Shown: positions 44,355 through 54,035 of the stretch, in pieces | Layout: each line of letters opens with the position of its first letter | Position numbering within the stretch: the first letter of the stretch is position 1 | NCBI RefSeq assembly: GCF_003337275.1 | Contig: NZ_QPJQ01000015.1 | Location: 21,636 to 85,635 of the forward strand | Source of the DNA: Marinomonas foliarum | GTDB taxonomy: Bacteria; Pseudomonadota; Gammaproteobacteria; Pseudomonadales; Marinomonadaceae | Reading direction: 5' to 3' | Length of the DNA: 64,000 nucleotides | Notes under the pieces: generated by a model | Told to the model about the DNA's origin: nothing | Seen by the model: the letters and a program-made list of their open reading frames with translations, nothing else | Databases searched by the model: none | Position numbers and translations under genes: made by a program

Positions 44355-45602
44355 TTGAAAATTTCAACGGACCCCCTTCTAATGTCATTTGCTCAAAATC
44401 CCTCTTTGTTTCAGCGTTATCTTCGCGGTAGTTTAGTACTACAAATTGCCATCGGTATTGTTTGTGGCGTCGTCCTAGCGTATGTGTCGCCAAGCACGGC
44501 GCTATCAACTTCTTTGATGGGCGATTTTTTTGTTAAAGCACTTAAAGCGATAGCACCAATCTTGGTCTTTTTGTTGGTGATGGCATCGATTGCCAATCAC
44601 AAGCAAGCTCAGCAAAGCCATATTCGCCCAGTGATTCTTCTTTATATTATCGGCACGTTTGTCGCGGCATTAACAGCCGTTGTGTTCAGCTTTGCTTTTC
44701 CTACTGAGCTAAATTTGGTCGCGCCAGATTTAAGTAAAAGTGCGCCTCAGGGAATTGGTGAAGTCTTACATACCTTGGTATTTAAGATGGTCGATAACCC
44801 TGTTAACGCTTTGGTTCAAGGGAATTATGTAGGCATTTTGACTTGGGCGACTGGCTTAGGTTTGGGGTTACGTCATGCCTCTGAAGCGACGAAATCTGTC
44901 CTACAACACATATCGACCAGTGTGACTGGTATTGTTTCTTTTATTATTCGTTTAGCGCCGTTTGGTATCTTTGGTTTGGTTGCGAGCACCATAGCCGCAA
45001 CTGGCTTTGACGCATTGCTTGGCTATTCTCACCTATTGGCTGTGTTGATTGGTGCGATGCTGTTTATTGCCTTTGTGACGAACCCACTATTGGTATTCTG
45101 GAAAATTCGCCGTAATCCCTATCCTTTAGTATTTAAGTGCTTAAAAGAAAGTGGCGTAACCGCATTCTTTACCCGTAGTTCGGCAGCAAATATTCCCGTA
45201 AATTTGGATTTGTGTAAGCGCTTAGGTTTGGACGAGGATACTTATTCTGTGTCCATTCCTTTGGGTGCGACCATCAATATGGCTGGCGCAGCGATTACCA
45301 TTACGGTGTTAACCTTAGCTGCAGTGCACACTTTAGGCATCTCATTGGATTTTGGTACAGCGTTATTGCTTAGCGTGATTGCTGCCGTCTCTGCATGTGG
45401 AGCATCGGGTGTTGCGGGTGGTTCGTTGTTGCTGATTCCATTAGCGTGTAGCTTATTCAATATTTCGAATGAGGTGGCAATGCAAGTAGTGGCGGTTGGC
45501 TTTATTATCGGCGTTTTACAGGATTCTGCCGAGACCGCATTGAATAGTTCGACAGACGCTCTATTTACAGCGGCGGCTTGTCTTTCTAATGATAAGAGCT
45601 AG
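44355..45602 (+). CDS. sstT: Sodium/serine-threonine symporter
   Basis: A 415-residue dicarboxylate/amino-acid:cation symporter of the SstT branch. Signatures are [20 protein letters not shown] (HP1 serine-rich loop), [20 protein letters not shown] (the unwound TM7 motif, NMAG) and [20 protein letters not shown] (HP2). The TTG at 44355 has AAGG 10 bases upstream; ATG 44382 is a possible shorter start without a site. It ends in a strong terminator. Imports serine and threonine with sodium. Confidence 0.92.
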   Translation: MKISTDPLLMSFAQNPSLFQRYLRGSLVLQIAIGIVCGVVLAYVSPSTALSTSLMGDFFVKALKAIAPILVFLLVMASIANHKQAQQSHIRPVILLYIIGTFVAALTAVVFSFAFPTELNLVAPDLSKSAPQGIGEVLHTLVFKMVDNPVNALVQGNYVGILTWATGLGLGLRHASEATKSVLQHISTSVTGIVSFIIRLAPFGIFGLVASTIAATGFDALLGYSHLLAVLIGAMLFIAFVTNPLLVFWKIRRNPYPLVFKCLKESGVTAFFTRSSAANIPVNLDLCKRLGLDEDTYSVSIPLGATINMAGAAITITVLTLAAVHTLGISLDFGTALLLSVIAAVSACGASGVAGGSLLLIPLACSLFNISNEVAMQVVAVGFIIGVLQDSAETALNSSTDALFTAAACLSNDKS

Positions 45603-45635
45603 ATTTCAATAACCTTGTTATAGACCTGTGATAAC

Positions 45636-45666
45636 AAAAAAGGGAAGTTGGGAGCTTCCCTTTTTT
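45636..45666. terminator. Terminator between sstT and the chemoreceptor gene
   Basis: AAAAAAGGGAAG / CTTCCCTTTTTT stem with a 7-base loop. The A and T tracts make it usable from both convergent genes. Confidence 0.9.
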
Positions 45667-45693
45667 GTTTCTACGATTTGCTAGCTTAAACTG

Positions 45694-47343
45694 TTAAAGC
45701 TTAAACTGGGTAACCAGTTTATCAAGCTGAGCAGACAGTTTCTGTAAGTTGGTACTTGATGCAGTCAGTTCATCAGCTATTTCAGATGTCTCTGTTGTTA
45801 GCTGATTAATCTCTTCAACGTTTTTACTCATGTCGTTTACTACAAGAGATTGCTCTTCTGTCGCAGTGGCAACCTGAATGTTCATGTCGCTGATCTGACC
45901 AATGTGTGAAGTGATTTGCTCCAGTGATGTATTGGCTTCATTCGCCTGACCAACAACCTCGGTGCTCTGATCTTGTCCAGATTGGATAGTCGCAACGGTT
46001 TTGGCCGATTGCTCTTGTAACTTGTCGATCATTTTTTGGATTTCATCAGTCGATGCAGCAGAGCGGCTGGCAAGGTTACGTACTTCATCGGCAACGACGG
46101 CGAAGCCTCGACCTTGCTCACCTGCACGGGCAGCTTCGATCGCCGCGTTCAACGCCAATAAGTTAGTTTGCTCCGAGATACTGCGAATCGTATCTAGGAT
46201 GCTACCAATCGAATCTGTCTGTGTTGCTAGCGAATCAATGTCGGCACTAATATGTTGTATTTCAGTAGATAGCGCAGTCACACCTTGGCGAGCGCGTGCT
46301 ACCAATCCTGCTCCTTGGTGAGCTTGTTTATCTGCTTCTTGGGCTGCTTTAGCTGCTTGAGACGCGTTTTCTGCGATGTTTTCCACTGTGGCGCCCATTT
46401 CATGAATGGCTGTAGCGATCTGAGTGGTACGATCTCGCTCATTCAGGCAGTTGGTGTGCGTTGCCTTGGCTTTCGATGCGACGTCGTTTGCGGTGTGAGC
46501 AAGCTGACGGGAGTTGTCAGCTACGTTTTCAATTGCCGTACGGACTTTAGTGATAAACTGATTAAAGTGCTGGGCGATATCGCTAAGCTCGTCTTTGCCA
46601 TCAAGAGACATCATAGAACCAAGATCTAATTTGTCACTGGCAGTTGAAATATGTTGCTGTAGATAAGAAACTCGGCTGTTAAGACGACGTAACATTAACC
46701 AAGCTAAGATGATAGAGGCCGATAGTGCGATCACTATTAAGGCGATCATGTTGTTGCGGCTTTTTTCATAATTAATCTGGCTTTGGTTGTAGCTTTGTTG
46801 ACCTTGCTCAAGCAGTTCGTCAAGGATGACATTGACGGCTTTACGCATTACGCCATAGCTGTCTGCGTATTTAGTTTTATATATTTCTTGAGCAGTCGTT
46901 AAGTCATTATTTTCGATAGCGGCAAGCATTGGCGTTAGCTCATCACGTTTGACTTTAGCGAACACGTCAATGAGATTCTGTACTTCAGCACGCATTTTAG
47001 GATTCACTTGGGAGTTCAACGCTTGCTTAAGCGCCATATCCATTTCTGGGATATCTTCTGTACGGGTTTCTTTAACGCGAGTTAGGGCACCTTTTTTATC
47101 TTGCATGGCTGGAATTTCTTGCAGCAAGATAATATCGATACCAACACGCATACGAGGGATTCGTGATGCAACTTCCGCGAGAGATCGCATTGGGGCGCTG
47201 GTATTTTGGGCCAACTGTTTAGTTTGCTCCTGTCCGCTAGAAAGACCGCGTAAGCCTGCCCAACTAACGAGTAAGAGCACAAGGCAAGGCAAGGCTATTA
47301 CGGAGATAAATTGAGCTTTCAGAGACATTTTATTGAATATCAC
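45694..47343 (-). CDS. Methyl-accepting chemotaxis protein with four-helix sensor
   Basis: A 549-residue chemoreceptor. TM1 is at about 12-30 and TM2 at about 195-215, with a periplasmic helical sensor of about 165 residues (four-helix-bundle type: [29 protein letters not shown]). HAMP and the signalling coiled coil follow, with tip [40 protein letters not shown]. The start is a GTG with GTAGGT 9 bases upstream; ATG 47328 is the alternative. It is a lone gene. The ligand is unknown. Confidence 0.92.
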   Translation of the reverse strand: MIFNKMSLKAQFISVIALPCLVLLLVSWAGLRGLSSGQEQTKQLAQNTSAPMRSLAEVASRIPRMRVGIDIILLQEIPAMQDKKGALTRVKETRTEDIPEMDMALKQALNSQVNPKMRAEVQNLIDVFAKVKRDELTPMLAAIENNDLTTAQEIYKTKYADSYGVMRKAVNVILDELLEQGQQSYNQSQINYEKSRNNMIALIVIALSASIILAWLMLRRLNSRVSYLQQHISTASDKLDLGSMMSLDGKDELSDIAQHFNQFITKVRTAIENVADNSRQLAHTANDVASKAKATHTNCLNERDRTTQIATAIHEMGATVENIAENASQAAKAAQEADKQAHQGAGLVARARQGVTALSTEIQHISADIDSLATQTDSIGSILDTIRSISEQTNLLALNAAIEAARAGEQGRGFAVVADEVRNLASRSAASTDEIQKMIDKLQEQSAKTVATIQSGQDQSTEVVGQANEANTSLEQITSHIGQISDMNIQVATATEEQSLVVNDMSKNVEEINQLTTETSEIADELTASSTNLQKLSAQLDKLVTQFKL

Positions 47344-47584
47344 GATGTATTACCTACAGTAAGTTATTTTTATTGCGTTATTACTGTGAAACTCAAAGTC
47401 CATTTACGTTTTACAGAACAAGGTATGCTTGGTTAATTTATTGAGAGAATGCGTGAGTACAAAAAAGTCATCTTTAATCCGTGCTTTTTGTGCTCATCTT
47501 ATAAAGGGTTCCCTATATTACCTCTAAAAAATGACACTTTTAAGTAATATTTGATGTTTTATTAACCAGTTTAAGAGGTGTGTA

Positions 47585-48820
47585 TTGAGTAATGCATTTC
47601 GGTCGCTATCAAACTTGAATTACCGACTTTGGTTCGGTGGCGCAGTTATTTCGAATATCGGTACCTGGCTGCAGCGGACTGCTCAGGATTGGATCGTCAT
47701 CGCCGAACTATCAGATAAGAATGCGTCAGCCGTAGGGCTGGTGGTATTTTTACAATTTGCACCACAGATTTTACTCTTGCCTGTCACTGGTTGGGCTGCG
47801 GATCGAATGGATCGTCGAAAGTTGCTGTTTATTACTCAATGCTTGATGGCGACCTTGGCATTGATTCTTGGCATATTGGTATTGAGTGGTCATGTTGAGC
47901 TATGGCAGGTATGCGCCTGTGCGTTTGCCTTAGGTTGTGTGGCGGCATTTGATGCGCCTGCTCGTCATGCCTTTGTGTCGGATCTTGTAAGTGAAAAAGA
48001 ATTATCAAACGCCGTTGGGCTCAATTCTGTGTCCTTTAACTCAGCCCGCTTAGTTGGGCCGGCCATTGCAGGCATACTGATCGCCTTAATCGGGACTGGT
48101 TGGGTGTTTATGATCAATGTGCTGTCTTTTATTCCTTTACTAGTCGCTCTACATCTTTTCAAAAGCCGCCTGCCAAAAATTGAAACGGATAACAGTAAAA
48201 AGACGCCCGATGTAGCGAAGTTTTTGGATGGCTTTCGGTACATTTGGCAGCATCGTGAGATGGCCGTCATACTGGTTATGTCGTTTTTAATTTGTAGCCT
48301 AGGTATGAATTTTTCGGTGTACCTATCTGCGATGACTGTGCATGTGTTTCAAGGGCATGCGGATCAATATGGTTTCTTAATTTCTATGATGGCGATTGGT
48401 TCGATTAGTGGGGCATTGGTAACTGCTAGCCGTCGTTCTTCACCGACGTTTCGCTTTATGATTTATGTTGCCGCTATGTTCGCGGTGAGCTGCTTATTGG
48501 TGGCCATCAGCACGTCATTCTGGGCATTCGCTGTGCTGCTTATTTTGCTCGGCCTTAGTTTGCAGCTGTTTACTACATCGACTGCTTCTTATATGCAGGT
48601 GGCAACGGAGAAGCGTTATAGAGGCCGAGTGATGGCTGTGGTTTTGGCTACAGCAATGGGCAGTACGGCGTTGGGTGCGCCTTTGGTTGGTTGGATTGCT
48701 GACTTCTTTGGTGCTAGATGGGCAATCGGCGTGGGCAGTATTTCAGGGGTGCTTGCTGCCTTGTTGGGGTTTTGGTTTTTACGTCAACAGGCAAACACAA
48801 AGCGGGTTGATCCTCTATAA
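47585..48820 (+). CDS. MFS exporter (EntS-like)
   Basis: A 411-residue, 12-helix MFS protein of the EntS/MFS_3 type. Opening FRSLSNLNYRLWFGGAVISN, loop GWAADRMDRRKLLFITQ (motif A), FDAPARHAFVSDLVSEKELS and NAVGLNSVSFNSARLVGPAI are typical of this branch, which includes siderophore and drug exporters. The start is a TTG with AAGAGGTG 5 bases upstream. No siderophore genes lie near, so the substrate is open. Confidence 0.88.
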   Translation: MSNAFRSLSNLNYRLWFGGAVISNIGTWLQRTAQDWIVIAELSDKNASAVGLVVFLQFAPQILLLPVTGWAADRMDRRKLLFITQCLMATLALILGILVLSGHVELWQVCACAFALGCVAAFDAPARHAFVSDLVSEKELSNAVGLNSVSFNSARLVGPAIAGILIALIGTGWVFMINVLSFIPLLVALHLFKSRLPKIETDNSKKTPDVAKFLDGFRYIWQHREMAVILVMSFLICSLGMNFSVYLSAMTVHVFQGHADQYGFLISMMAIGSISGALVTASRRSSPTFRFMIYVAAMFAVSCLLVAISTSFWAFAVLLILLGLSLQLFTTSTASYMQVATEKRYRGRVMAVVLATAMGSTALGAPLVGWIADFFGARWAIGVGSISGVLAALLGFWFLRQQANTKRVDPL

Positions 48821-48927
48821 TTTAGAATGAATGGCTTGATTAGTGAGTGCTTGGCACCTGTGCCGAACTGCAGTAGTCTTGATTTGATGTAATATGTATC
48901 AGCCTAACAATATCGATGGAGAAGTTT

Positions 48928-49446
48928 ATGTCGCAGCATCTTGTATTGAGTTTTATTGGCGAAGACCGCCCAGGCCTTGTTGAGAGCCTGTCCGACACCA
49001 TCGCACGTTACAATGGCAACTGGCTAGAAAGTCGCATGGCGCATTTGGCCGATAAATTTGCCGGTATTTTGACTGTCTCTGTACCGCAGGATCAACAAGA
49101 AGCTCTAGTGAGTGCCTTACGTGATTTTGAAAAATTGGGTTTGCATGTCACCGTTGAAGTGGCTAAGCAAAGTGTTGGATCAGGCTCTACTTTGTCTCTC
49201 TCTGTGGTTGGCAATGATCGTCCGGGTATTGTTAAAGAAGTGTCTCAAGTACTGCATTCATTAATGGTTAATGTCAAAGAACTCACCACTTCGTGTGAAC
49301 CTGCACCGATGAGCTCTGACATGTTATTTAAAACCGAGATGGTTTTGGTGGTTCCAAAAAACCTACTTTTGTCAGAATTAGAAGCTGCACTAGAAAAAAT
49401 AAGCAGCGATTTAATGGTCGAGCTTTCTGTTAAACAGTTTGCCTAG
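48928..49446 (+). CDS. GcvR-like double-ACT-domain regulator
   Basis: About 172 residues from the ATG at 48928, with GGAG 6 bases upstream; the ATG at 48916 contains that site. Two ACT domains: residues 1-75 (LVLSFIGEDRPGLVESLSDT) and about 88-170 (TLSLSVVGNDRPGIVKEVSQ). This is the arrangement of GcvR, which acts with GcvA on the glycine cleavage genes. Neither gcvA nor gcv genes are near, so the target is unproven. Confidence 0.82.
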   Translation: MSQHLVLSFIGEDRPGLVESLSDTIARYNGNWLESRMAHLADKFAGILTVSVPQDQQEALVSALRDFEKLGLHVTVEVAKQSVGSGSTLSLSVVGNDRPGIVKEVSQVLHSLMVNVKELTTSCEPAPMSSDMLFKTEMVLVVPKNLLLSELEAALEKISSDLMVELSVKQFA

Positions 49447-49480
49447 CCTGATAAGTTATTTTGACTGCTGAACGATAACT

Positions 49481-51049
49481 TCAGAGCAATTCAATGTTGT
49501 CTAAACACCATTCTGCTCTTTCTAAGACGGCGTGCTTTTGTGTGTCGTCTTGCTTATCCCAGTTACCGTAAATCATACCAATACGATGATTCTTCGCTAG
49601 ACGTTGTCGATGCTTGACCATAAAACGCCAATATAAGCTGTTGAGCGGGCAAGATTCCTCGCTGGTTTTCTCTTTTACTTTGTAGTGGCAATCACCACAG
49701 TAGTCGCTCATTTTCTGCATGTAGCTGCCACTGGCCGCATAAGGTTTGGAGGCAATCCAACCGCCATCAGCAAATTGGCTCATGCCGCGCGTATTGGGTA
49801 ATTCCACCCATTCCAAAGCGTCTACGTAAATGCCTAAATACCATTCGTCGACCTGCTCAGGCTGAACCTCAGTTAACATGCAGAAGTTCCCCGTCACCAT
49901 CAAGCGTTGAATGTGATGGGCATAAGCGTAATCGAGAGATTGCCCAATGGCGCTAGCAAGACACTTCATCTTAGTTTGACCGTTCCAGAAATAGCTTGGT
50001 AGGTCTCGTTCAGCGTTTAGGGCATTTTGTTGTTGATAGTCAGGCATATTGATCCAATACATGCCGCGCACATATTCACGCCAGCCAAGAATTTGTCGGA
50101 CAAAGCCTTCAACTTGGGCAATGTCGATTTGGACATTGTCTTGGTAAGCCGAGATGGCGGCTTTGATAACATGCTTTGGGCTGATCAATTTTGCATTAAG
50201 AGCAAAGGACAGGCGCGAATGATACAAACTCCAGCTGTGGGACGTTTGGTTTGTCATAGCGTCTTGAAAACGGCCAAAATTCGGCAGTAATTGCTCGCAG
50301 AAGAAGGCGAGTAAATTTAGCGCGTCTTGGCTGGTGACAGGCCAAAGTAAAGTCGATTCAGCTTGACCAATAGACGGAATTTGATGGCGTTGAATACGCT
50401 CAAGTAGGTGGGTCACATCATGCTGGAAACACAAGGGTGCTGGAATATCGGTTAAGTCTTTAGTTTTGAGCTTATTGCGATTGGCGTTGTCGTAATTCCA
50501 TTGGCCACCTTCTGGCTGACCTTGATCGTCTATCAATATATTAAAGCGTAGGCGCATTTTGCGATAAAAGTGTTCCATGCGAACGGGATTTTTAGCGTGA
50601 AAGAGCCTAGGTATTTCGTTGAAAGGCAACAAAAAATGCTCGCTATCGACTATATTAAAGATTGGCGTCGAATTAGTGGTGGTTAGCGCATGATATTGTG
50701 CCAATACTCGATATTCATCAGGGCGCTGTAATTCAACACGTAGAATATCGTGTTGCTCCGTAAGACTGAATATTACCTCTTCTAAGCTTTGGTTCAGGGT
50801 ATCATCTAAAGTGAGATAACATACTTGATGGCCATTTTCTTTTAGCGCATCAGCAAAGCGTTCCATCGCAAGAAAAAAAGCGCAGAGCTTTTGAATATGG
50901 TGCGTTACATAAGTGGCTTCTGGGTGTAGTTCAGCGATCAAATACAGCACACCTTGGTCATGTTTTTTGAACCAAGAGTGCGCAGCGTTGAGTTGATCGC
51001 CAAGAATAACGCGCAGAGTGTGATATTTATGTTGGCTATTATGTACCAT
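49481..51049 (-). CDS. Iron-sulfur photolyase/cryptochrome (PhrB-type, probable (6-4) photolyase)
   Basis: A 522-residue FAD protein of the bacterial iron-sulfur photolyase group. The N-terminal alpha/beta domain starts LRVILGDQLNAAHSWF. The C-terminal helical FAD domain contains GWREYVRGMYWINMPDYQQ and the Cys-bearing NFCMLTEVQPEQVDEWYLG. The predicted 4Fe-4S ligands are that Cys plus CGDC and the Cys of SCPLNSLYW, the spacing known in Agrobacterium PhrB. Enzymes of this type repair (6-4) photoproducts. It is the second gene of an operon, 2 bases after the cryptochrome DASH gene. Confidence 0.9.
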   Translation of the reverse strand: MVHNSQHKYHTLRVILGDQLNAAHSWFKKHDQGVLYLIAELHPEATYVTHHIQKLCAFFLAMERFADALKENGHQVCYLTLDDTLNQSLEEVIFSLTEQHDILRVELQRPDEYRVLAQYHALTTTNSTPIFNIVDSEHFLLPFNEIPRLFHAKNPVRMEHFYRKMRLRFNILIDDQGQPEGGQWNYDNANRNKLKTKDLTDIPAPLCFQHDVTHLLERIQRHQIPSIGQAESTLLWPVTSQDALNLLAFFCEQLLPNFGRFQDAMTNQTSHSWSLYHSRLSFALNAKLISPKHVIKAAISAYQDNVQIDIAQVEGFVRQILGWREYVRGMYWINMPDYQQQNALNAERDLPSYFWNGQTKMKCLASAIGQSLDYAYAHHIQRLMVTGNFCMLTEVQPEQVDEWYLGIYVDALEWVELPNTRGMSQFADGGWIASKPYAASGSYMQKMSDYCGDCHYKVKEKTSEESCPLNSLYWRFMVKHRQRLAKNHRIGMIYGNWDKQDDTQKHAVLERAEWCLDNIELL

Positions 51050-51051
51050 GA

Positions 51052-52377
51052 TTAATTGCTTGATGTTGGGTAAATTGGCCAGTCAGCGGCATCGACTGAA
51101 TCTAATTGTGAATCGTAGACTTGGCCTTGCCATTTATGAGTAAAATTCTGATTCGGGTCGTATTGTGCAGTTTGTTTTTCCAAATTGAAATGACGGCCGC
51201 CTCTAGGGTCTGCTCCGACACCTGCAATATATTGCCAGTTCCCCCAGTTGGAGCCGACATTGTAATCGATCAGTTGTTCTTCAAAGTAAGCCGCGCCATA
51301 ACGCCAATCAATGCCTAACTCATAGATTAAACAACTGGCAACAATCTGGCGACCTCGATTGCTCATAAAACCGGTTTCGTTGAGCTGTTTCATACAAGCG
51401 TTAACGATGGGGTAGGGCGTATTGCCTTGGCTCCATTTCCGAAAACGCTCCGCGTAATAGCTGCCTTGAGTTTGTTTTCCTGTTAAGCCACCCGGCAAGA
51501 AAAGTTGTTTACCATAACGCGTCGCGTACCAGTGAAAGTATTCACGCCACAGCAGTTCGAAATAAATCCAATAAGTGGATTCGCTTGCGCCGTGATCGCG
51601 TTCATAGACGTCGAGACTGGCTTTAATTTGTCTGGCTGACAAACTGCCTTGTGCTAGCCAAGGAGAGAGCTTGGTGGAATTTTCCCAACCATCTAATTCA
51701 TTACGCATTGCTTTATATTGGTTCGGGAGATTGGTAGAGAAATAATCGCTTAGCTGATCCATTGCCGCTTCTTCACCACCCGTAAAGGCACTGTGGTTGT
51801 CAGTAATTTGGTGTTGCCATGGCATAATATTATGGATATTAAAACTCGGTGCAGGCGGTAGTTTGTGTAAGCTTGGCAGTGGGGTTGTCGAGTCTACATT
51901 TTCGACCAAGCGGCGAAACTTTGAGAATGATTCGGGTAATCCTGTTAAATTAAATGGTAGCTGAGAAGGCGTGAATAAACTCAGCCCATGATCTATTTGG
52001 ATGCGCACGTCAGGATATTGGTTTTCGATGCGCTTAAGCGTTTGTTGCTCGTCCCAACCACCATGATGGTTACGATAAAGGTGGGATATGGGAACTTCGT
52101 TGAGGATCAAATTTAAGCTGGTGTCGGCATCCATCGAACTGACAAATAAAGTTTGCCCTACTTTAGCTAATGTCGCGTTTAGACCGTTGAGTCCTTGCTG
52201 TAAAAAACGACGGCGGTTTTCTGACATACCTTGCGTTGCGTAACGGCTTGGGCGTTGATGATGAGGCTCCATACAATACAAACAAACGAGAAAATCCACT
52301 TCCTGCATTGCTCGCCATAATATGTTCTGATCTGCGCTGCGTAAATCGTCTCCAAACCATACCAAACCCACTTTCAT
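51052..52377 (-). CDS. Cryptochrome DASH
   Basis: A 441-residue photolyase-family flavoprotein. The N-terminal antenna domain begins KVGLVWFGDDLRSADQNILW. FAD-binding and active-site signatures include TKLSPWLAQGSLSARQIKAS, TYWIYFELLWREYFHWYATR, GFMSNRGRQIVASCLIYELG and GNWQYIAGVGADPRGGRHFN; the GNWQ and RGGRHFN forms are those of the DASH group. DASH proteins repair pyrimidine dimers in single-stranded DNA or act as light sensors. It heads the operon with the iron-sulfur photolyase. Confidence 0.93.
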   Translation of the reverse strand: MKVGLVWFGDDLRSADQNILWRAMQEVDFLVCLYCMEPHHQRPSRYATQGMSENRRRFLQQGLNGLNATLAKVGQTLFVSSMDADTSLNLILNEVPISHLYRNHHGGWDEQQTLKRIENQYPDVRIQIDHGLSLFTPSQLPFNLTGLPESFSKFRRLVENVDSTTPLPSLHKLPPAPSFNIHNIMPWQHQITDNHSAFTGGEEAAMDQLSDYFSTNLPNQYKAMRNELDGWENSTKLSPWLAQGSLSARQIKASLDVYERDHGASESTYWIYFELLWREYFHWYATRYGKQLFLPGGLTGKQTQGSYYAERFRKWSQGNTPYPIVNACMKQLNETGFMSNRGRQIVASCLIYELGIDWRYGAAYFEEQLIDYNVGSNWGNWQYIAGVGADPRGGRHFNLEKQTAQYDPNQNFTHKWQGQVYDSQLDSVDAADWPIYPTSSN

Positions 52378-52547
52378 TACATCATCCTTTTTATTGTCTT
52401 GCTTAACCTTAGTACGTATTTAGGAGAACATTGGTTTAGATTGGATGCAAATCAGCGTTGAGTTAGTTATTTGGAATAACTTTGCTTAAAACCTTTCAAA
52501 AAGAAATTATTTTAACGAGCATGCAAAAACCATATCGAAAATAGGGT

Positions 52548-52553
52548 TATAAT
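52548..52553 (+). promoter_or_regulatory. TATAAT -10 box of the yjdM gene
   Basis: A consensus TATAAT about 42 bases before the start codon, preceded by GGGT. No strong -35 box is visible at the usual distance (52525-52530), so this may be an activator-dependent promoter. Confidence 0.45.
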
Positions 52554-52594
52554 GCGCGAAAATTTCCCGTTTACGTTATAAGGTAGTGATAAAT

Positions 52595-52936
52595 ATGAGT
52601 CTTCCAAATTGCCCAAAATGCGATTCTGCTTACGTGTATGAAGATCAAGCTATGTTGGTTTGCCCAGAGTGCGCGCACGAATGGAACCCAAATGAAGTTG
52701 TGGTTGATGAAGATGCGCTCATTATCAAGGACATGGGCGGTAACTTATTGCAAGAAGGCGATAAAGTGACGTTGGCGAAAGACCTGAAAGTAAAAGGCTC
52801 CTCTCAAGTGCTAAAAATCGGCACCAAAGCGACTATTAAGCGTTTCGTCGATGGCGACCACGACATCGATTGCAAAATAGATGGCGGCGGCGAAATGATG
52901 CTGAAATCTCAGTTTGTGAAGAAATCTTCCGTTTAA
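52595..52936 (+). CDS. yjdM: YjdM/PhnA-family zinc-ribbon protein
   Basis: About 113 residues from the ATG at 52595 ([18 protein letters not shown]). Zinc ribbon CPKC-N14-CPEC at residues 6-26, then an SH3-like barrel ([38 protein letters not shown]). This small family was named PhnA for its place near phosphonate genes in E. coli, but is not itself a C-P lyase component. There are no phosphonate genes nearby. It ends at a hairpin terminator. Confidence 0.9.
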   Translation: MSLPNCPKCDSAYVYEDQAMLVCPECAHEWNPNEVVVDEDALIIKDMGGNLLQEGDKVTLAKDLKVKGSSQVLKIGTKATIKRFVDGDHDIDCKIDGGGEMMLKSQFVKKSSV

Positions 52937-52945
52937 GATCTGTAG

Positions 52946-52988
52946 AAGGGTTAGATAGGGCTCGTTTGGTCTTTTCTAACCCTTTTTT
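52946..52988 (+). terminator. Terminator of yjdM
   Basis: AAGGGTTAG / CTAACCCTT stem with a loop of 21 bases, followed by a run of six T. Confidence 0.75.
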
Positions 52989-53031
52989 GTGTCTTTCTCG
53001 ATTTCCCTATCCGATAGTCATCCCGTTAAAT

Positions 53032-53964
53032 TTAGTGGTTTTGTAGGTTTATAGTGAGCATATCGATGAACTTGCGTACTTTTGCAGCTAGATGCTTGCG
53101 ATTAGGGTAGATCGCATGAATCGGAATCTCCTTGCCTGAATACTCCGGAAATAGCTTAACAAGACGGTTCTTTTGTAGATCATCGACGGCTAAAAAAGAA
53201 GGCAAAAATGCCACCCCCATTCCTTCTACTGCCGCATCTTTCACGGCTTCACCACTATCAAAACGTAGGCGCTGTGTTCCTGCTATGGTGACATCCTTGC
53301 CATTTTCTTGGTGTAAATGCCAAGCACTTGAATTGGGATTCAGCCCATAGATGAGACGCTGCTGCTCTTCTAGTGCGGTGATATCTTCTGTTATCTCATT
53401 TTCTGCTAAGTAGGTGGGCGATGCATAAATATAAGGAGAGTATTTAGCAATGGGGCGGGCAATCATTAAAGATTGGTTTGGCATATCTCCCATTCTGATT
53501 GCTAGGTCAAAACCTTCCTCTACCAAGTCCACAATTCTGTCTGTAAAGCTTATTTCTACTTCTAAATGGGGCCATTGCTTCAGGAATTTATTGAGGAGTG
53601 GCAATATCACTATCCTTCCAAAAGCCGCTGTTACAGTGAGGCGTAATGTGCCTTTTGGTTCCATGTCATCCTGTCGAACACTTTTTTCTGCATCCTCTAT
53701 GTCGCTGAGTATTTGCGTGCACCTCTCATAGAAATACTGCCCATCGGAGGTCAATGAGACTCGGCGAGTAGTGCGATGGAGTAAGCGTGTACCAAGGTGG
53801 GCTTCCAAGCGCGCTAATGATTTACCCGCTGCTGAACGGGTTAAGCCCATCTTTTTTCCTCCAAGGACAAAATTTCCAGCTTCAGCAATAGCCACAAAAG
53901 TACGCATGGTGTTTAGCTCGATACTGCCCGTCGAATGGTGTGTGCTGAATTTTTGGATGCTCAC
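53032..53964 (-). CDS. LysR-family regulator, divergent from an esterase gene
   Basis: A 310-residue LysR protein: HTH at about residues 16-75 (LNTMRTFVAIAEAGNFVLGG, LTRSAAGKSLARLEAHLGTR, LLHRTTRRVSLTSDG), then the effector domain (LRLTVTAAFGRIVILPLLNK; EGFDLAIRMGDMPNQSLMIA). It falls with the large CrgA/AaeR-like LysR group. It is divergent from the alpha/beta hydrolase gene, 71 bases apart, and probably controls it. Inducer unknown. Confidence 0.9.
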   Translation of the reverse strand: MSIQKFSTHHSTGSIELNTMRTFVAIAEAGNFVLGGKKMGLTRSAAGKSLARLEAHLGTRLLHRTTRRVSLTSDGQYFYERCTQILSDIEDAEKSVRQDDMEPKGTLRLTVTAAFGRIVILPLLNKFLKQWPHLEVEISFTDRIVDLVEEGFDLAIRMGDMPNQSLMIARPIAKYSPYIYASPTYLAENEITEDITALEEQQRLIYGLNPNSSAWHLHQENGKDVTIAGTQRLRFDSGEAVKDAAVEGMGVAFLPSFLAVDDLQKNRLVKLFPEYSGKEIPIHAIYPNRKHLAAKVRKFIDMLTINLQNH

Positions 53965-54035
53965 TGTAGAAACCTATTCCCCAAGATATGACTTAGAATT
54001 TGGATTGTTGAATAAAATACCATAAAGGAGACGTT

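Noticed and set aside
46080..46170. Strong similarity to 3100-3190, looking like a dispersed DNA repeat
   Set aside because: Both stretches encode the conserved signalling tip of chemoreceptors, so protein conservation explains it.
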